Positions 32,354 to 40,796 of a stretch of 47,099 nt of DNA are shown here, one piece after another; within the stretch, counting starts at the first letter, position 1, and each line of letters starts with the position of its first letter. The translations under genes were made by a program, and so were the position numbers. Source of the DNA: an uncultured Gemmiger sp. (GTDB lineage Bacteria > Bacillota > Clostridia > Oscillospirales > Ruminococcaceae); the NCBI GenBank assembly GCA_944388135.1, contig CALXHP010000072.1:1-47099 (forward strand), written 5' to 3'. The notes under the pieces are model-generated. The model worked only from the letters and a program-made list of their open reading frames with translations. It was not told the origin of the DNA and searched no databases.

Positions 32354-33595
32354 ATGGAAAAACGCAGAGTCGTTATTACCGGCCTTGGCACGGTAAATCC
32401 CACCGGCAACACGGTGGCGGAAAGCTGGGCCGCTGTGTGCCGCGGGGAATGCGGCATTGGGCCCATTACCCATTACGATACCACCAACAGCAAGGTGAAG
32501 CTGGCGGCAGAGGTCAAGAACTTTGACCCCACCGTCCGTGTGGACAAACGGGAGGCTCGTAAGATGGCCCGTTTCACCCAGTTTGCCGTAGCGGCTGCCA
32601 GCGAAGCCATGAAAGATTCCGGCCTGGACCTGGAAAAGACCGATACCAGCCGGTTTGCCACCATTATCTCCAGCGGTATCGGCGGTCTGCCCACCATCGA
32701 GGAGGAACATGCCAAAGGCGAAGCCAAGGGCTTTGATCGGGTCAGCCCCTTCTTTGTGCCCATGTCCATTGCCAATATGGCAGCCGGTCAGGTAGCGATC
32801 CGCTTTGGCCTGAAAGGTATGTGCACCAGCCCGGTCACAGCTTGCGCCGGCGGCACCAACGCCATCGGCGACGCATTCCACCGCATCCGTGACGGCTACG
32901 AAGATCTGGCCATCTGCGGCGGTGCCGAAAGCTGCATCAGCCCCCTGGGTGTTGGCGGTTTCACCAGCATGAAGGCCCTCAACACCACCGAGGACCCGTC
33001 CCGCGCTTCCATTCCTTTTGACGCGGAGCGTGGCGGTTTCGTCATCGGCGAGGGTGCCGGTATGCTGGTGCTGGAGGAGCTGGGCCACGCCCAGGCCCGC
33101 GGCGCCAAGATCTACGCCGAGGTCGTGGGGTATGGTGCCAACTGTGATGCCTACCACTTTACCGCTCCCGCGCCGGGCGGCACCGGCGGTGCCGAGTGCA
33201 TGCGGCTGGCCCTGCGGGACGCAGAACTGGCTCCCGAACAGATTGGCTATATCAATGCCCATGGCACCAGCACCCATCTGAATGATTCCTGCGAGACCAC
33301 GGCCATCAAGTCCGTGTTTGGAGAATATGCGTACCAGCTGCGCATTTCCAGCACCAAGTCCATGACCGGCCACCTGCTGGGCGCTGCCGGCGGCGTGGAG
33401 GGCGTCTTTACGGCCCTGGCCCTGCGGGACGGATATCTGCCCGCTACCATTGGTCTGAAAGTGCCGGACCCGGAGTGTGATCTGAACTATCTGCCCAATG
33501 AGGGCGTGGAAGAACAGGTGGAGTATGCGCTGAGCGACAGCCTGGGCTTTGGCGGCCACAATGCCTGTGTCATCTTCAAACGTTGGGAGGGCTAA
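32354..33595 (+). CDS. fabF: 3-oxoacyl-ACP synthase II
   Basis: 413 residues, the elongation condensing enzyme. The Cys-His-His triad is in VTACAGGTNAIGDAF (about 163), NAHGTSTHLNDSCET (about 304) and KSMTGHLLGAAGGVEG (about 341). ATG 32354 follows GCGAGG. The 111-bp gap after fabG is the largest in the operon and holds no clear promoter or terminator. Confidence 0.96.
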   Translation: MEKRRVVITGLGTVNPTGNTVAESWAAVCRGECGIGPITHYDTTNSKVKLAAEVKNFDPTVRVDKREARKMARFTQFAVAAASEAMKDSGLDLEKTDTSRFATIISSGIGGLPTIEEEHAKGEAKGFDRVSPFFVPMSIANMAAGQVAIRFGLKGMCTSPVTACAGGTNAIGDAFHRIRDGYEDLAICGGAESCISPLGVGGFTSMKALNTTEDPSRASIPFDAERGGFVIGEGAGMLVLEELGHAQARGAKIYAEVVGYGANCDAYHFTAPAPGGTGGAECMRLALRDAELAPEQIGYINAHGTSTHLNDSCETTAIKSVFGEYAYQLRISSTKSMTGHLLGAAGGVEGVFTALALRDGYLPATIGLKVPDPECDLNYLPNEGVEEQVEYALSDSLGFGGHNACVIFKRWEG

Positions 33596-33598
33596 TGT

Positions 33599-34069
33599 AT
33601 GGCGATCGTTGCCAATGATCCGCCGCGTGCGCTGAATGCCATGCAGATTGCGGAAATTTTGCCCCATCGGTATCCCTTTGCGCTGGTGGACAAAATTACC
33701 GATTACACGCCCGGCCAGTGGGCCCGGGGCATCAAATGCGTTACCATGAACGAGCCGTTCTTTCAGGGGCATTTTCCCGGCCAGCCGGTCATGCCCGGTG
33801 TCCTGATCCTGGAAGCCTTGGCCCAGTGCGGTGCGGTGGCGGCTCTCAGCGAAGAGAACGCCAAGGGGAAACTGGCTCTGTTTGGAGGGGTAAAGAACGC
33901 CCGGTTCCGTCGCCAGGTGGTTCCCGGGGATGTGCTCACGCTGGAGTGCGAACTGGTCGAACGGCACGGTCCTGTGGGCGTCGGAAAAGCCACCGCCTGG
34001 GTGGACGGTGTGCGTGCGGTCAACGCAGAGTTGACCTTCGCGATTGTAGAGCGGGAGTCCGAACAGTGA
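33599..34069 (+). CDS. fabZ: 3-hydroxyacyl-ACP dehydratase
   Basis: 156 residues, hot-dog fold. The active-site His is in NEPFFQGHFPGQPVMPGV (about 61) and the catalytic Glu in LILEALAQCGAVA. The N terminus IAEILPHRYPFALVDKI is typical. ATG 33599 follows GGGAGG within the end of fabF; another ATG at 33595 is out of frame. Last enzyme gene of the operon. Confidence 0.95.
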   Translation: MAIVANDPPRALNAMQIAEILPHRYPFALVDKITDYTPGQWARGIKCVTMNEPFFQGHFPGQPVMPGVLILEALAQCGAVAALSEENAKGKLALFGGVKNARFRRQVVPGDVLTLECELVERHGPVGVGKATAWVDGVRAVNAELTFAIVERESEQ

Positions 34070-34089
34070 CGTCCGGCAATAAACAGGGC

Positions 34090-34118
34090 TGGTCAAATTC
34101 CCAAAAATATGGTATACT
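34090..34118 (+). promoter_or_regulatory. Possible internal promoter before the MarR regulator
   Basis: TGGTCA, a 17-bp spacer and TATACT (34113-34118). The -35 box is weak. No copy of the fab 9-4-9 palindrome is present here, so the regulator may be made at a basal level independent of fab control. Confidence 0.4.
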
Positions 34119-34215
34119 GATTCATAACAATGCAAAAGGTCTGCGGGTGCGTCTGCGCCGTCCGGCCGTGCCGTATACGGAGCGTCGTAAGAAGGACCTT
34201 CAGGAGGTTTTTGCC

Positions 34216-34689
34216 ATGTTGGATCAGGCATTCAGTCAGGTGTACACCAAGTTTAAGCTGCATTTTTATCAACAGATTTTCAGCAAGTTTGAAAATCGGG
34301 AAGCTACGCTGACCACGGTGGAATCCTTCTGCATGGAGGTCATCATGGCATTGGGCCATCCCACCATTGCAGAGTTTTCCAACATGATGCATCTGTCCAC
34401 GCCCAATGCGGCCTACAAGATCAACAATCTGGTCAAAAAAGGCTATGTGGAAAAAGTCCAGTCCACCACCGACAAGCGCGAGTACCACCTTTATCCCACC
34501 CGTAAATATGTGGATTACTATAGCATCAGCTACGCTTATCTGCAGAAGGTCGTTGACCGTGCCAAGCAGCGTTTTGCGCCGGAAGAACTGCAGAAGCTGG
34601 AAGAAATGCTGCGGATTGTTTCCGACGAACTGATGCCGGAGATCAAACTTCCTTCGTCGGGTTCTGCGGTGGCCGAGCCGACACCCTGA
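34216..34689 (+). CDS. MarR-family transcriptional regulator, FabT-like
   Basis: 157 residues. The winged helix lies in about 40-105: PTIAEFSNMMHLSTPNAAYKINNLVKKGYVEKVQSTTDKREYHLYPT, with long dimerisation helices on both sides. It sits at the end of the fatty-acid cluster, where FabT, the acyl-ACP-dependent repressor of Gram-positive fab genes, is found near one end of the operon. This makes it the best candidate for binding the paired palindromes around the fab promoter. The start is fixed by AGGAGG 9 nt before ATG 34216. FabT identity is inferred from context and fold. Confidence 0.82.
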   Translation: MLDQAFSQVYTKFKLHFYQQIFSKFENREATLTTVESFCMEVIMALGHPTIAEFSNMMHLSTPNAAYKINNLVKKGYVEKVQSTTDKREYHLYPTRKYVDYYSISYAYLQKVVDRAKQRFAPEELQKLEEMLRIVSDELMPEIKLPSSGSAVAEPTP

Positions 34690-34729
34690 TGATGGAAAAC
34701 GCTGCACTTTTCCCCCAATGAACAACAGA

Positions 34730-34765
34730 CAGCCGGGCGGCATCAAGCGCCCGGCTGCTTTTTTG
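34730..34765 (+). terminator. Terminator of the fab operon
   Basis: AGCCGGGCG and CGCCCGGCT pair around an 8-nt loop, then a run of T. It ends the transcript after the MarR gene. Confidence 0.85.
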
Positions 34766-34802
34766 TACGGGTTTGCCATAGATTTTTTACAGATTGCCCC
34801 TC

Positions 34803-34831
34803 TTGACAACGGGCCGGGCAGGCCCCATAAT
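34803..34831 (+). promoter_or_regulatory. Promoter of rsmD
   Basis: TTGACA (34803-34808), a 17-bp spacer and CATAAT (34826-34831), with rsmD starting at 34866. Confidence 0.6.
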
Positions 34832-34865
34832 AAAAATGATACGATAAAGAAGCGAGGTATAAAGG

Positions 34866-35414
34866 ATGCGCGTCATTGCCGGAACCGCACGCGGTAAAAA
34901 TTTGCAGGCTCTTCCGGGGGAGGACGTCACCCGCCCCACCATCAACCGGGTCAAGGAAGCTATGTTCTCCAGCGTACAGTTTTTGGTGCCGGGGGCACGC
35001 GTGCTGGACCTTTTTGCGGGCAGCGGCCAGCTGGGCATCGAAGCATTGTCCCGGGGGGCCAGGAGCTGTATATTCTTGGATCGCTCCCCCCAAGCGCTGG
35101 CTATCGTTACGGCCAACTGTAAGACAGCCGGTGTGGATCGCCAGAGCGATATCCGCCATGGGGAAGCAATGGCTTTTCTGGCTAATATCCGGGGCCCCTT
35201 CGATTTGGTCCTGCTGGACCCGCCCTTTCACCAGGACCTGATCCAACAGGTGCTGCCTGCTTTGCAGGACAAGCTGGCGCCCGGTGGGGTGATCCTGGCG
35301 GAAACCGAGCGTGAAGCTGTACTGCCGGAACGGGTGGGCAGCTTGGTACGTACCAAACAATATTATTACGGCAAGATCATGGTCAGCCGGTACGAGAGAG
35401 AGGAACAGGCATGA
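34866..35414 (+). CDS. rsmD: 16S rRNA (guanine966-N2)-methyltransferase
   Basis: 182 residues, class I SAM methyltransferase acting on the 30S subunit. The N terminus MRVIAGTARGKNLQ and RPTINRVKEAMFSS are typical RsmD motifs. SAM binding is at VLDLFAGSGQLGIEALSRGA, and the catalytic motif is LLDPPFHQD. In many Firmicutes coaD follows directly; here a coiled-coil gene takes that place, overlapping by 4 bp. Confidence 0.93.
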   Translation: MRVIAGTARGKNLQALPGEDVTRPTINRVKEAMFSSVQFLVPGARVLDLFAGSGQLGIEALSRGARSCIFLDRSPQALAIVTANCKTAGVDRQSDIRHGEAMAFLANIRGPFDLVLLDPPFHQDLIQQVLPALQDKLAPGGVILAETEREAVLPERVGSLVRTKQYYYGKIMVSRYEREEQA

Positions 35415-35887
35415 ACGTAGAGGAATTGCTGGATTTGATGGAAGAAACGCTGGAAGCAGGCACCGCGGTTCCCTTTGCGGCAGCCAAACGCGTGGTGGAT
35501 GTTGACCGGATGCGGGATATCATTGACGAAGTGCGCAACAATCTGCCGGATGAAGTGCGGGAAAGCAAGAAAATCGTCAATGACCGGGAACAGATCCTCA
35601 AGAATGCCCGGGTGGAGTCGGAAAATATTATCCAGCAGGCGGAGGAACGCGCCCGTGCGCTGGTCAGTGAGCAGGAGATTGTCAAGCGCAGTCAGCAGCG
35701 GGCGGTGGAGATCCTGACAGCGGCCCAGACACAGGCAAAGGAGCTCAGCCGCAATGCGACCGTATACTGCGAAAGCATCCTGAAAAATTCCGAGGAAACA
35801 CTGGCGCGCAGTGTGTCCGAGATCAAGAATACCCGCATGAATTTGCGCAGCGCGGCCTCCCGCTCCATGCGTGGCCAGAAAAAGTGA
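35411..35887 (+). CDS. Coiled-coil protein of unknown function, ATP synthase subunit B/H-like
   Basis: 158 residues, highly charged and almost entirely helical. A long coiled coil runs from about residue 45 to 140 (ESKKIVNDREQILKNARVESENIIQQAEERARALVSEQE). There is no membrane helix or signal. Similar proteins are often annotated as V-type ATPase subunit H-like or DivIVA-like in clostridia, but neither function is shown here. Its ATGA overlap with rsmD and its terminator define a two-gene operon. A structural or cell-division role is possible given the dcw cluster just downstream. Confidence 0.7.
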   Translation: MNVEELLDLMEETLEAGTAVPFAAAKRVVDVDRMRDIIDEVRNNLPDEVRESKKIVNDREQILKNARVESENIIQQAEERARALVSEQEIVKRSQQRAVEILTAAQTQAKELSRNATVYCESILKNSEETLARSVSEIKNTRMNLRSAASRSMRGQKK

Positions 35888-35922
35888 ACATATCCGTTTT
35901 CACCTTGGAACGGAAGTTGTGT

Positions 35923-35956
35923 ACCCGGACTCTTGGAGAAGAGTCCGGGTATTTTT
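35923..35956 (+). terminator. Terminator of the rsmD operon
   Basis: ACCCGGACTCTT and AAGAGTCCGGGT form a perfect 12-bp stem around GGAG, followed by ATTTTT. Confidence 0.85.
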
Positions 35957-36057
35957 ATGAGGAAACAGAGAAGACAAAACAGTTTCTGGCAGGATTTCCC
36001 ACTTTCTGCACAACTGTGAAAATTACGCTCGCAGCGAACTTTTTTGGCGCTGCGGGC

Positions 36058-36086
36058 TTGCTTTTTGTACCCCGAGATGGTAGACT
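36058..36086 (+). promoter_or_regulatory. Promoter of the dcw cluster
   Basis: TTGCTT (36058-36063), a 17-bp spacer and TAGACT (36081-36086). MraZ-type repeats begin 13 bp further on, as expected for autorepression. Confidence 0.55.
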
Positions 36087-36098
36087 TAATGTACCGTA

Positions 36099-36149
36099 GT
36101 GGGGAAAAGTGGTTAAAATATCCCTGAGAGTGGTTAAAAGTGGGTAGTT
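36099..36149 (+). promoter_or_regulatory. MraZ operator: two pairs of GTGG direct repeats
   Basis: GTGG repeats start at 36099, 36109, 36130 and 36140, two 10-bp tandem pairs whose starts are 31 bp apart. MraZ binds tandem TGGG-type repeats of about this period before mraZ (established in E. coli and others). The doubling into two pairs on the same helix face is unusual. Immediately after come three TTCCAC motifs (36151-36178), two of which extend to TTTCCACA and TTTTCCACA, one base from a DnaA box. Confidence 0.65.
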
Positions 36150-36254
36150 TTCCACTCTTTCCACAGAGTTTTCCACAGACCCGGCGCGGCAACGTAAAAA
36201 AATCTGAGGAAAGTTTGTGTAAAACGTCGAGAGACCAGAGGGGAGGGAAACAGC

Positions 36255-36671
36255 ATGCTCGTTGGACAGTACGACTACGCCATCGATGCCAAAGGGCGGC
36301 TGAATTTCCCGGCCCGCTTCCGGGATGCCATGGGGGAAACCTTCATCGTGACCCGCTGGCTGGACCATTGCCTGGCAGCTTTCCCCACCGAAGAATTTGA
36401 AAAGGTCGCCGCCAAAATCGAGGAGAAAGGCCTGGTCAAGGGGCGCAAAGTCAGCCGGATGCTTTATGCGTCGGCGGTGGAAGTGACACCGGACAAGCAG
36501 GGACGTATTCAGCTGCCCGCCAAACTTCGGGAATATGCCGGGCTGGACCACGATGTGACCATCATTGGCAACCGCAGTTTTGCAGAGATCTGGAACACTG
36601 CCGCCTGGAATGGTGATCAGGCCACCAGCGATGAGGACTTCACCGCTGCGATGGAGGAACTGGACTTTTAA
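36255..36671 (+). CDS. mraZ: Transcriptional regulator MraZ
   Basis: 138 residues; two SpoVT-AbrB-like half-domains. The first has YDYAIDAKGRLNFPARFRDAM and the second VEVTPDKQGRIQLPAKLREYAGL, with the conserved DxKGR / DxQGR DNA-binding turns. MraZ forms a ring that represses the dcw operon from upstream repeats, which are seen here. ATG 36255 follows GGGGAGGG. First gene of the dcw cluster. Confidence 0.96.
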   Translation: MLVGQYDYAIDAKGRLNFPARFRDAMGETFIVTRWLDHCLAAFPTEEFEKVAAKIEEKGLVKGRKVSRMLYASAVEVTPDKQGRIQLPAKLREYAGLDHDVTIIGNRSFAEIWNTAAWNGDQATSDEDFTAAMEELDF

Positions 36672-36691
36672 CTGGATAGGTAATTGAAACT

Positions 36692-37615
36692 ATGGAATTC
36701 TCTCACATACCCGTGCTGCTGCAGCCCTGTCTGGATGGGCTGGCCATCGATCCAAGCGGTATTTATCTGGATGGAACCGCCGGCGGGGCAGGGCACAGTA
36801 TGCAGATTGCAAAACGTCTGACCACCGGGCGTCTCATTGCGCTCGACCAGGACCCGGATGCGGTGGCAGTCGCTACCGAAAGGCTCAAGGGCCTGCCCGC
36901 CCAGGTGGTACAGGCAAATTTCCGCGATGCGGCGCGTGTGCTCGCGGACCTTTCCATCCCGGCGGTCAACGGGGCCTTGTTGGATCTGGGCGTTTCCAGC
37001 CATCAGCTGGACGATGCGGCGCGCGGTTTTTCCTACCACGCCGATGCGCCGCTGGATATGCGTATGAGTCAGCAGGGCCCCACCGCTGCGGACCTGGTCA
37101 ACACCCTGGACCGTGAAGAACTGACCCGTATTCTGCGGGATTACGGTGAAGAACCCTATGCCTGGCAAATCGCGGGCAAAATCGTCGCCGTACGTGCGGA
37201 CCATCCCATCACCACCACCATGCAGCTGGCGGATCTGGTGGCTTCGGCTGTGCCGCCTGCGGAACGCCGGAAGGCAAAAAATCCCGCCCGGCGCACATTC
37301 CAGGCCATCCGTATTGCCGTCAATTCGGAACTGGACGTCCTCAATGAGGGGCTGGACGCTATTTTCAACTGTCTGGCTCCCGAGGGGCGGTTGTGTGTGA
37401 TCACCTTCCACAGCCTGGAGGACCGCCTGGTCAAGAACAAATTCCGCCGTTGGGCCCAGCGGTGCACCTGCCCGCCGGAACAGCCTGTATGTACCTGCGG
37501 CGGTGTACCGAAAGCAAAACTGATTACCCGCAAACCCATTGAAGCCGATGCCGAGGAACTGGAACAGAACCGCAGAGCCCGTTCGGCAAAACTGAGGGTG
37601 TTGGAGAAAGTATAA
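36692..37615 (+). CDS. rsmH: 16S rRNA (cytosine1402-N4)-methyltransferase
   Basis: 307 residues, MraW. SAM binding: YLDGTAGGAGHSMQIA and LIALDQDPDAV. The family motif LLDLGVSSHQLDDAARGFSYHADAPLDMRM and the C-terminal FHSLEDRLVKNKFRRWA are all present. A Cys-rich loop (CTCPPEQPVCTCG) near residue 255 is common in Firmicutes. Second gene of dcw. Confidence 0.96.
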   Translation: MEFSHIPVLLQPCLDGLAIDPSGIYLDGTAGGAGHSMQIAKRLTTGRLIALDQDPDAVAVATERLKGLPAQVVQANFRDAARVLADLSIPAVNGALLDLGVSSHQLDDAARGFSYHADAPLDMRMSQQGPTAADLVNTLDREELTRILRDYGEEPYAWQIAGKIVAVRADHPITTTMQLADLVASAVPPAERRKAKNPARRTFQAIRIAVNSELDVLNEGLDAIFNCLAPEGRLCVITFHSLEDRLVKNKFRRWAQRCTCPPEQPVCTCGGVPKAKLITRKPIEADAEELEQNRRARSAKLRVLEKV

Positions 37616-37627
37616 CGAGGCAAATTC

Positions 37628-38104
37628 ATGACAACTGTTTTATTGCATGCCGGACAGACCGCGCCCCGGATGGAGCGCCCGCAACCCAAAGTAGAGGTGG
37701 TGCGCGGAGGCCGCCACGGTCTGAACCGGGCGCGTCATCTGGCGGCCTCCATGGTGAATGTTTTGGCTGTGGCCCTGCTGCTGGGGCTGGTCGTGAGCGT
37801 TGTATACAGCCAGGCCAAAATCACTGAACTGAACGGCGAGATCAACGATGCCAAAACCCAGCTGACAGCAGCTCAGAGTGAGTATGACTATCTGGCGACC
37901 CAGATGAGCAATATTACAAGCCGCACCAGTCTCCAGCAGGTGGCTGAGGGCCAGTTGGGGCTGGTTCAGGTGGACCCCAGCCAGATCACCTACGTCCAGC
38001 TGGAGGATGAGAGCGTCATCGCAAAGACCACCAGCAGTGCCGAACTGCTTCTCTCCGATGTTCGCACAGCTGCGCTGGACCTGCTGGGCAGCCTGAATCC
38101 GTAA
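37628..38104 (+). CDS. ftsL: Cell division protein FtsL
   Basis: 158 residues. A basic cytoplasmic tail, one membrane helix (about 41-60, MVNVLAVALLLGLVVSVVYS) and an extracellular leucine-zipper-like coiled coil (about 62-100) match FtsL. Its sequence is poorly conserved in general, so position between rsmH and the penicillin-binding protein carries most weight. It should form a trimer with DivIB/FtsQ and DivIC at the septum. The tail beyond the coil is longer than in B. subtilis. Confidence 0.85.
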   Translation: MTTVLLHAGQTAPRMERPQPKVEVVRGGRHGLNRARHLAASMVNVLAVALLLGLVVSVVYSQAKITELNGEINDAKTQLTAAQSEYDYLATQMSNITSRTSLQQVAEGQLGLVQVDPSQITYVQLEDESVIAKTTSSAELLLSDVRTAALDLLGSLNP

Positions 38105-38124
38105 CAAAAGAATCGATGTGGCAA

Positions 38125-38197
38125 CGAGCCTTTTTACCAGCGGCAGGGATGCCGCCCGTAAAAAGGCTCGCCGCCGCAATCGGGGAAAACTTTCCCC
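38125..38197 (+). promoter_or_regulatory. Compound hairpin between ftsL and the penicillin-binding protein gene
   Basis: CGAGCCTTTTTAC (38125-38137) pairs with GTAAAAAGGCTCG (38158-38170). Inside it GCGGCA and TGCCGC pair around GGGA, so the whole 46-nt segment folds into one long hairpin. A second hairpin, GGGGAAA/TTTCCCC (38182-38197), lies just before the AAGGGAG ribosome site (38201-38207). There is no T run, so a terminator is unlikely. An RNA processing or translational control element is possible. Confidence 0.55.
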
Positions 38198-38212
38198 TGC
38201 AAGGGAGCCGCC

Positions 38213-40756
38213 ATGTCCAATCCAGTCAACAATCCTAACCCCCATTTCCGGGCACAGGTGCTGCGCCGCACCCTGATTTGTATTGCCATCTTTTTGATTT
38301 TCTTTTTCGGCATTCTGATTTATCAGCTGTATGCCTTGCAGCTTCGTGATGCGGAACTGTACCGCACAGAAGCTGTGACCCAGCAGATGCAGGATACCGA
38401 GTTGCCTGCCACCCGGGGTTCCATCTACAGCGCCAACGGGAAATTGCTGGCCAAGAGCAATACGGTGTGGAACATCATCGCCAACCCGCTGCAATCCCAG
38501 AAAAACGGTGCCACTACCGCCCAGCTGCAGACGGCAGCCGAAGAAATTGCTGCGCTGCTCAATGATGGGACCACGGCAGAAAGCGTCTTCAATATCCTGA
38601 CGGCGACCAATGCCAACGGCGAATTGTATGAGTACCGTGTGGTGGCCAAAGGCGTGGAAAAGCCGGTGGCGGATGCCATTATGGAATATTCCCAGAACTA
38701 CCGCACCGAACCGGCAGAAGGGGAGGAACAGGGCTACCGCATCGTGGTGCTTTCCACCGAACAGGCCTCCACCCGCAGCTATCCCTACGGAGCGTTTCTG
38801 TCATCGGTGCTGGGCTTCTGCAATGGCGACGGTTCCGGTGCCTACGGCCTGGAAAAATCTTACGATGAAGTGCTTTCCGGTACGCCGGGCCGCAGCATTG
38901 CGGAAACCAACGTCAACGGGGAGGTGCTGGCCAACGCCGAAGCGGATGTATATCCGGCCATTGACGGAAACAACCTGAATCTGACCATTGACGAGAACGT
39001 TCAGGCCATTGTGGAAGAATATCTGACCGAAGCCATGGACACCTTCAGCGTTCATGGCCGGGGCAGTGCCATTGTTATGAATGTAAAGACGGGAGCCATC
39101 CTGGCCATGGCTTCCATAGAGCAGTTTGACCCCAACGATCCATATACGATCTATGACGAAAAAATGCAGGCCATCCTGGACAAAGAGGAGCTGGGTGAGG
39201 AAGACATCGACTGGTTGAAGAGCCGTCTGGGCGAGGATGAAGTGGCTGATATCATCGCAGACGGAAAGGTCAGCCGGGAAACCACCGTGGACGAAGATGG
39301 CAACCCGGTCAGCAGCGAATATACCCAACTGCAGGGTATGATGCGGGAGGCCCAGTGGAAGAATAAGAACATTACCGAATTGTATATGCCCGGTTCGGTG
39401 TTCAAGCTCATTACAGCGTCGGCCGGTCTGGATTCCGGCATCATGACGGCAAGCCAGAACTTCTATTGCAGCGGTGAACTTACGGTAGATGCCGGTACCG
39501 TGTGGGAGCACACCTATCACTGCGCAGAGGATAAGGCACATGGTCAGCTGGACATGGCAGGTGCCCTGAACCACAGCTGTAACCTCTGGTTCATCCAGGC
39601 TGCCGAAACTTTGCAGCCCACTGTCTTTTATGACTATATCCAGGCTTTTGGCTTTACCCAGACCACCGGCATCGACCTGCCCAACGAAACCCGCTGGACC
39701 AGCGTTTACAACGCTGAACAGATGGCACAGGTGGATACCAACCTGTTCACGGCGGCTTTTGGCCAGAATCAGGCTATTACCCCCATGCAGATGGCTACCG
39801 CCGTGGCGGCTGTGGCCAACGGCGGCTATCTGGTCACCCCCTATGTGGTGGATTCCATTACCGATAATGACGGTAATGTAGTGGAAAAAACTGAAACCAC
39901 CATCCGCCGCCAGGTGATTTCCGAGGAAGTCAGCCAGCAGATCCTGGCCATGATGGAAAGCAGCGTGGATCCCAACAGTCAGACTTCCGACGGATACCAT
40001 TCCAACAAGAATGCCTATGTAGCCGGTTATCGTATCGGCGGCAAATCCGGTACGGCGGAACGGACGGACCGCGAACTGCGGTACGATGGTGACTATTACA
40101 AGACCATGAGTTTTGCCGCCGTGCTGCCGATCGATGATCCGGAGATCGAGGTATTCGTAGTGCTGGATGACCCGCGCTGGACTCGTGACTACGCCAGTCA
40201 GGTGGTGGCCCCGGTGGTGGGTAACATCATCAGCGAAGTGGCCCCCTACCTGGGCATCGAGCAGGACCCCAACTACAATCCCAGCGGTACCGTCACGGTG
40301 CAGACCTGCCTGAACTATTCCTGGACTGATGCCCAGGTCACACTGAACCAGCTGGGCCTGAAGCACAAACTGATCGGGGAAAGCGGTACCATCGTCTACC
40401 AGTATCCCTACGGCGGCAGCAAGGTCCCGGCGGGCTCCACCGTCTATCTTTACACCCAGAGCGATCAGGATGCCATGACCACCGTGCCCGATGTGACCGG
40501 CAAGAGCGGCAGCTTTGCCGAGCAGATGCTCCGTGCAGCCAACCTGAATGTACAGTTTGAAGGGGACAGCGGCGGCAAAGTGGTGTCCCAGAGTGTGCAG
40601 GCCAATGCCAGCACCGCCTATGGCACCATCGTGACCCTTACGATGGATTCTTCCGGCACCACTGAATCCACCGACACCACGTCGGAGGAACCGACCTCTC
40701 AGGCAGAATCCCAATTGGAGGATACGCCCCAGAGTGACAGCCAGGCGGAGGAGTAA
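38213..40756 (+). CDS. Class B penicillin-binding protein with PASTA domains (FtsI/SpoVD-like)
   Basis: A septal peptidoglycan transpeptidase of 847 residues. One membrane anchor (about 22-42), the dimerisation domain (TRGSIYSANGKLLA), then the transpeptidase: SVFK (SxxK) near residue 396, SCN near 452 and KSGT near 612. Two C-terminal PASTA domains (about 697-750 and 757-810) could bind peptidoglycan. An acidic segment of roughly 60 residues lies between the dimerisation strands and SxxK (about 315-375, DKEELGEEDIDWLK). PASTA domains and genomic position suggest SpoVD/Pbp2b type. ATG 38213 follows AAGGGAG. No sporulation genes are nearby. Confidence 0.93.
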   Translation: MSNPVNNPNPHFRAQVLRRTLICIAIFLIFFFGILIYQLYALQLRDAELYRTEAVTQQMQDTELPATRGSIYSANGKLLAKSNTVWNIIANPLQSQKNGATTAQLQTAAEEIAALLNDGTTAESVFNILTATNANGELYEYRVVAKGVEKPVADAIMEYSQNYRTEPAEGEEQGYRIVVLSTEQASTRSYPYGAFLSSVLGFCNGDGSGAYGLEKSYDEVLSGTPGRSIAETNVNGEVLANAEADVYPAIDGNNLNLTIDENVQAIVEEYLTEAMDTFSVHGRGSAIVMNVKTGAILAMASIEQFDPNDPYTIYDEKMQAILDKEELGEEDIDWLKSRLGEDEVADIIADGKVSRETTVDEDGNPVSSEYTQLQGMMREAQWKNKNITELYMPGSVFKLITASAGLDSGIMTASQNFYCSGELTVDAGTVWEHTYHCAEDKAHGQLDMAGALNHSCNLWFIQAAETLQPTVFYDYIQAFGFTQTTGIDLPNETRWTSVYNAEQMAQVDTNLFTAAFGQNQAITPMQMATAVAAVANGGYLVTPYVVDSITDNDGNVVEKTETTIRRQVISEEVSQQILAMMESSVDPNSQTSDGYHSNKNAYVAGYRIGGKSGTAERTDRELRYDGDYYKTMSFAAVLPIDDPEIEVFVVLDDPRWTRDYASQVVAPVVGNIISEVAPYLGIEQDPNYNPSGTVTVQTCLNYSWTDAQVTLNQLGLKHKLIGESGTIVYQYPYGGSKVPAGSTVYLYTQSDQDAMTTVPDVTGKSGSFAEQMLRAANLNVQFEGDSGGKVVSQSVQANASTAYGTIVTLTMDSSGTTESTDTTSEEPTSQAESQLEDTPQSDSQAEE

Positions 40757-40796
40757 CGCCATTCCTGATTTTCACAATCCAAAAGGAGGCATCTTT

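Noticed and set aside
31307-34231. A 974-codon antisense frame across fabD-fabG-fabF-fabZ
   Set aside because: All four plus-strand enzymes have intact catalytic motifs; the antisense frame is a by-product of codon bias in G+C-rich genes.
38801-40762. A 653-codon antisense frame over the penicillin-binding protein
   Set aside because: It shadows a protein with clear SxxK, SxN and KSGT motifs and shows no own start signal or domain.
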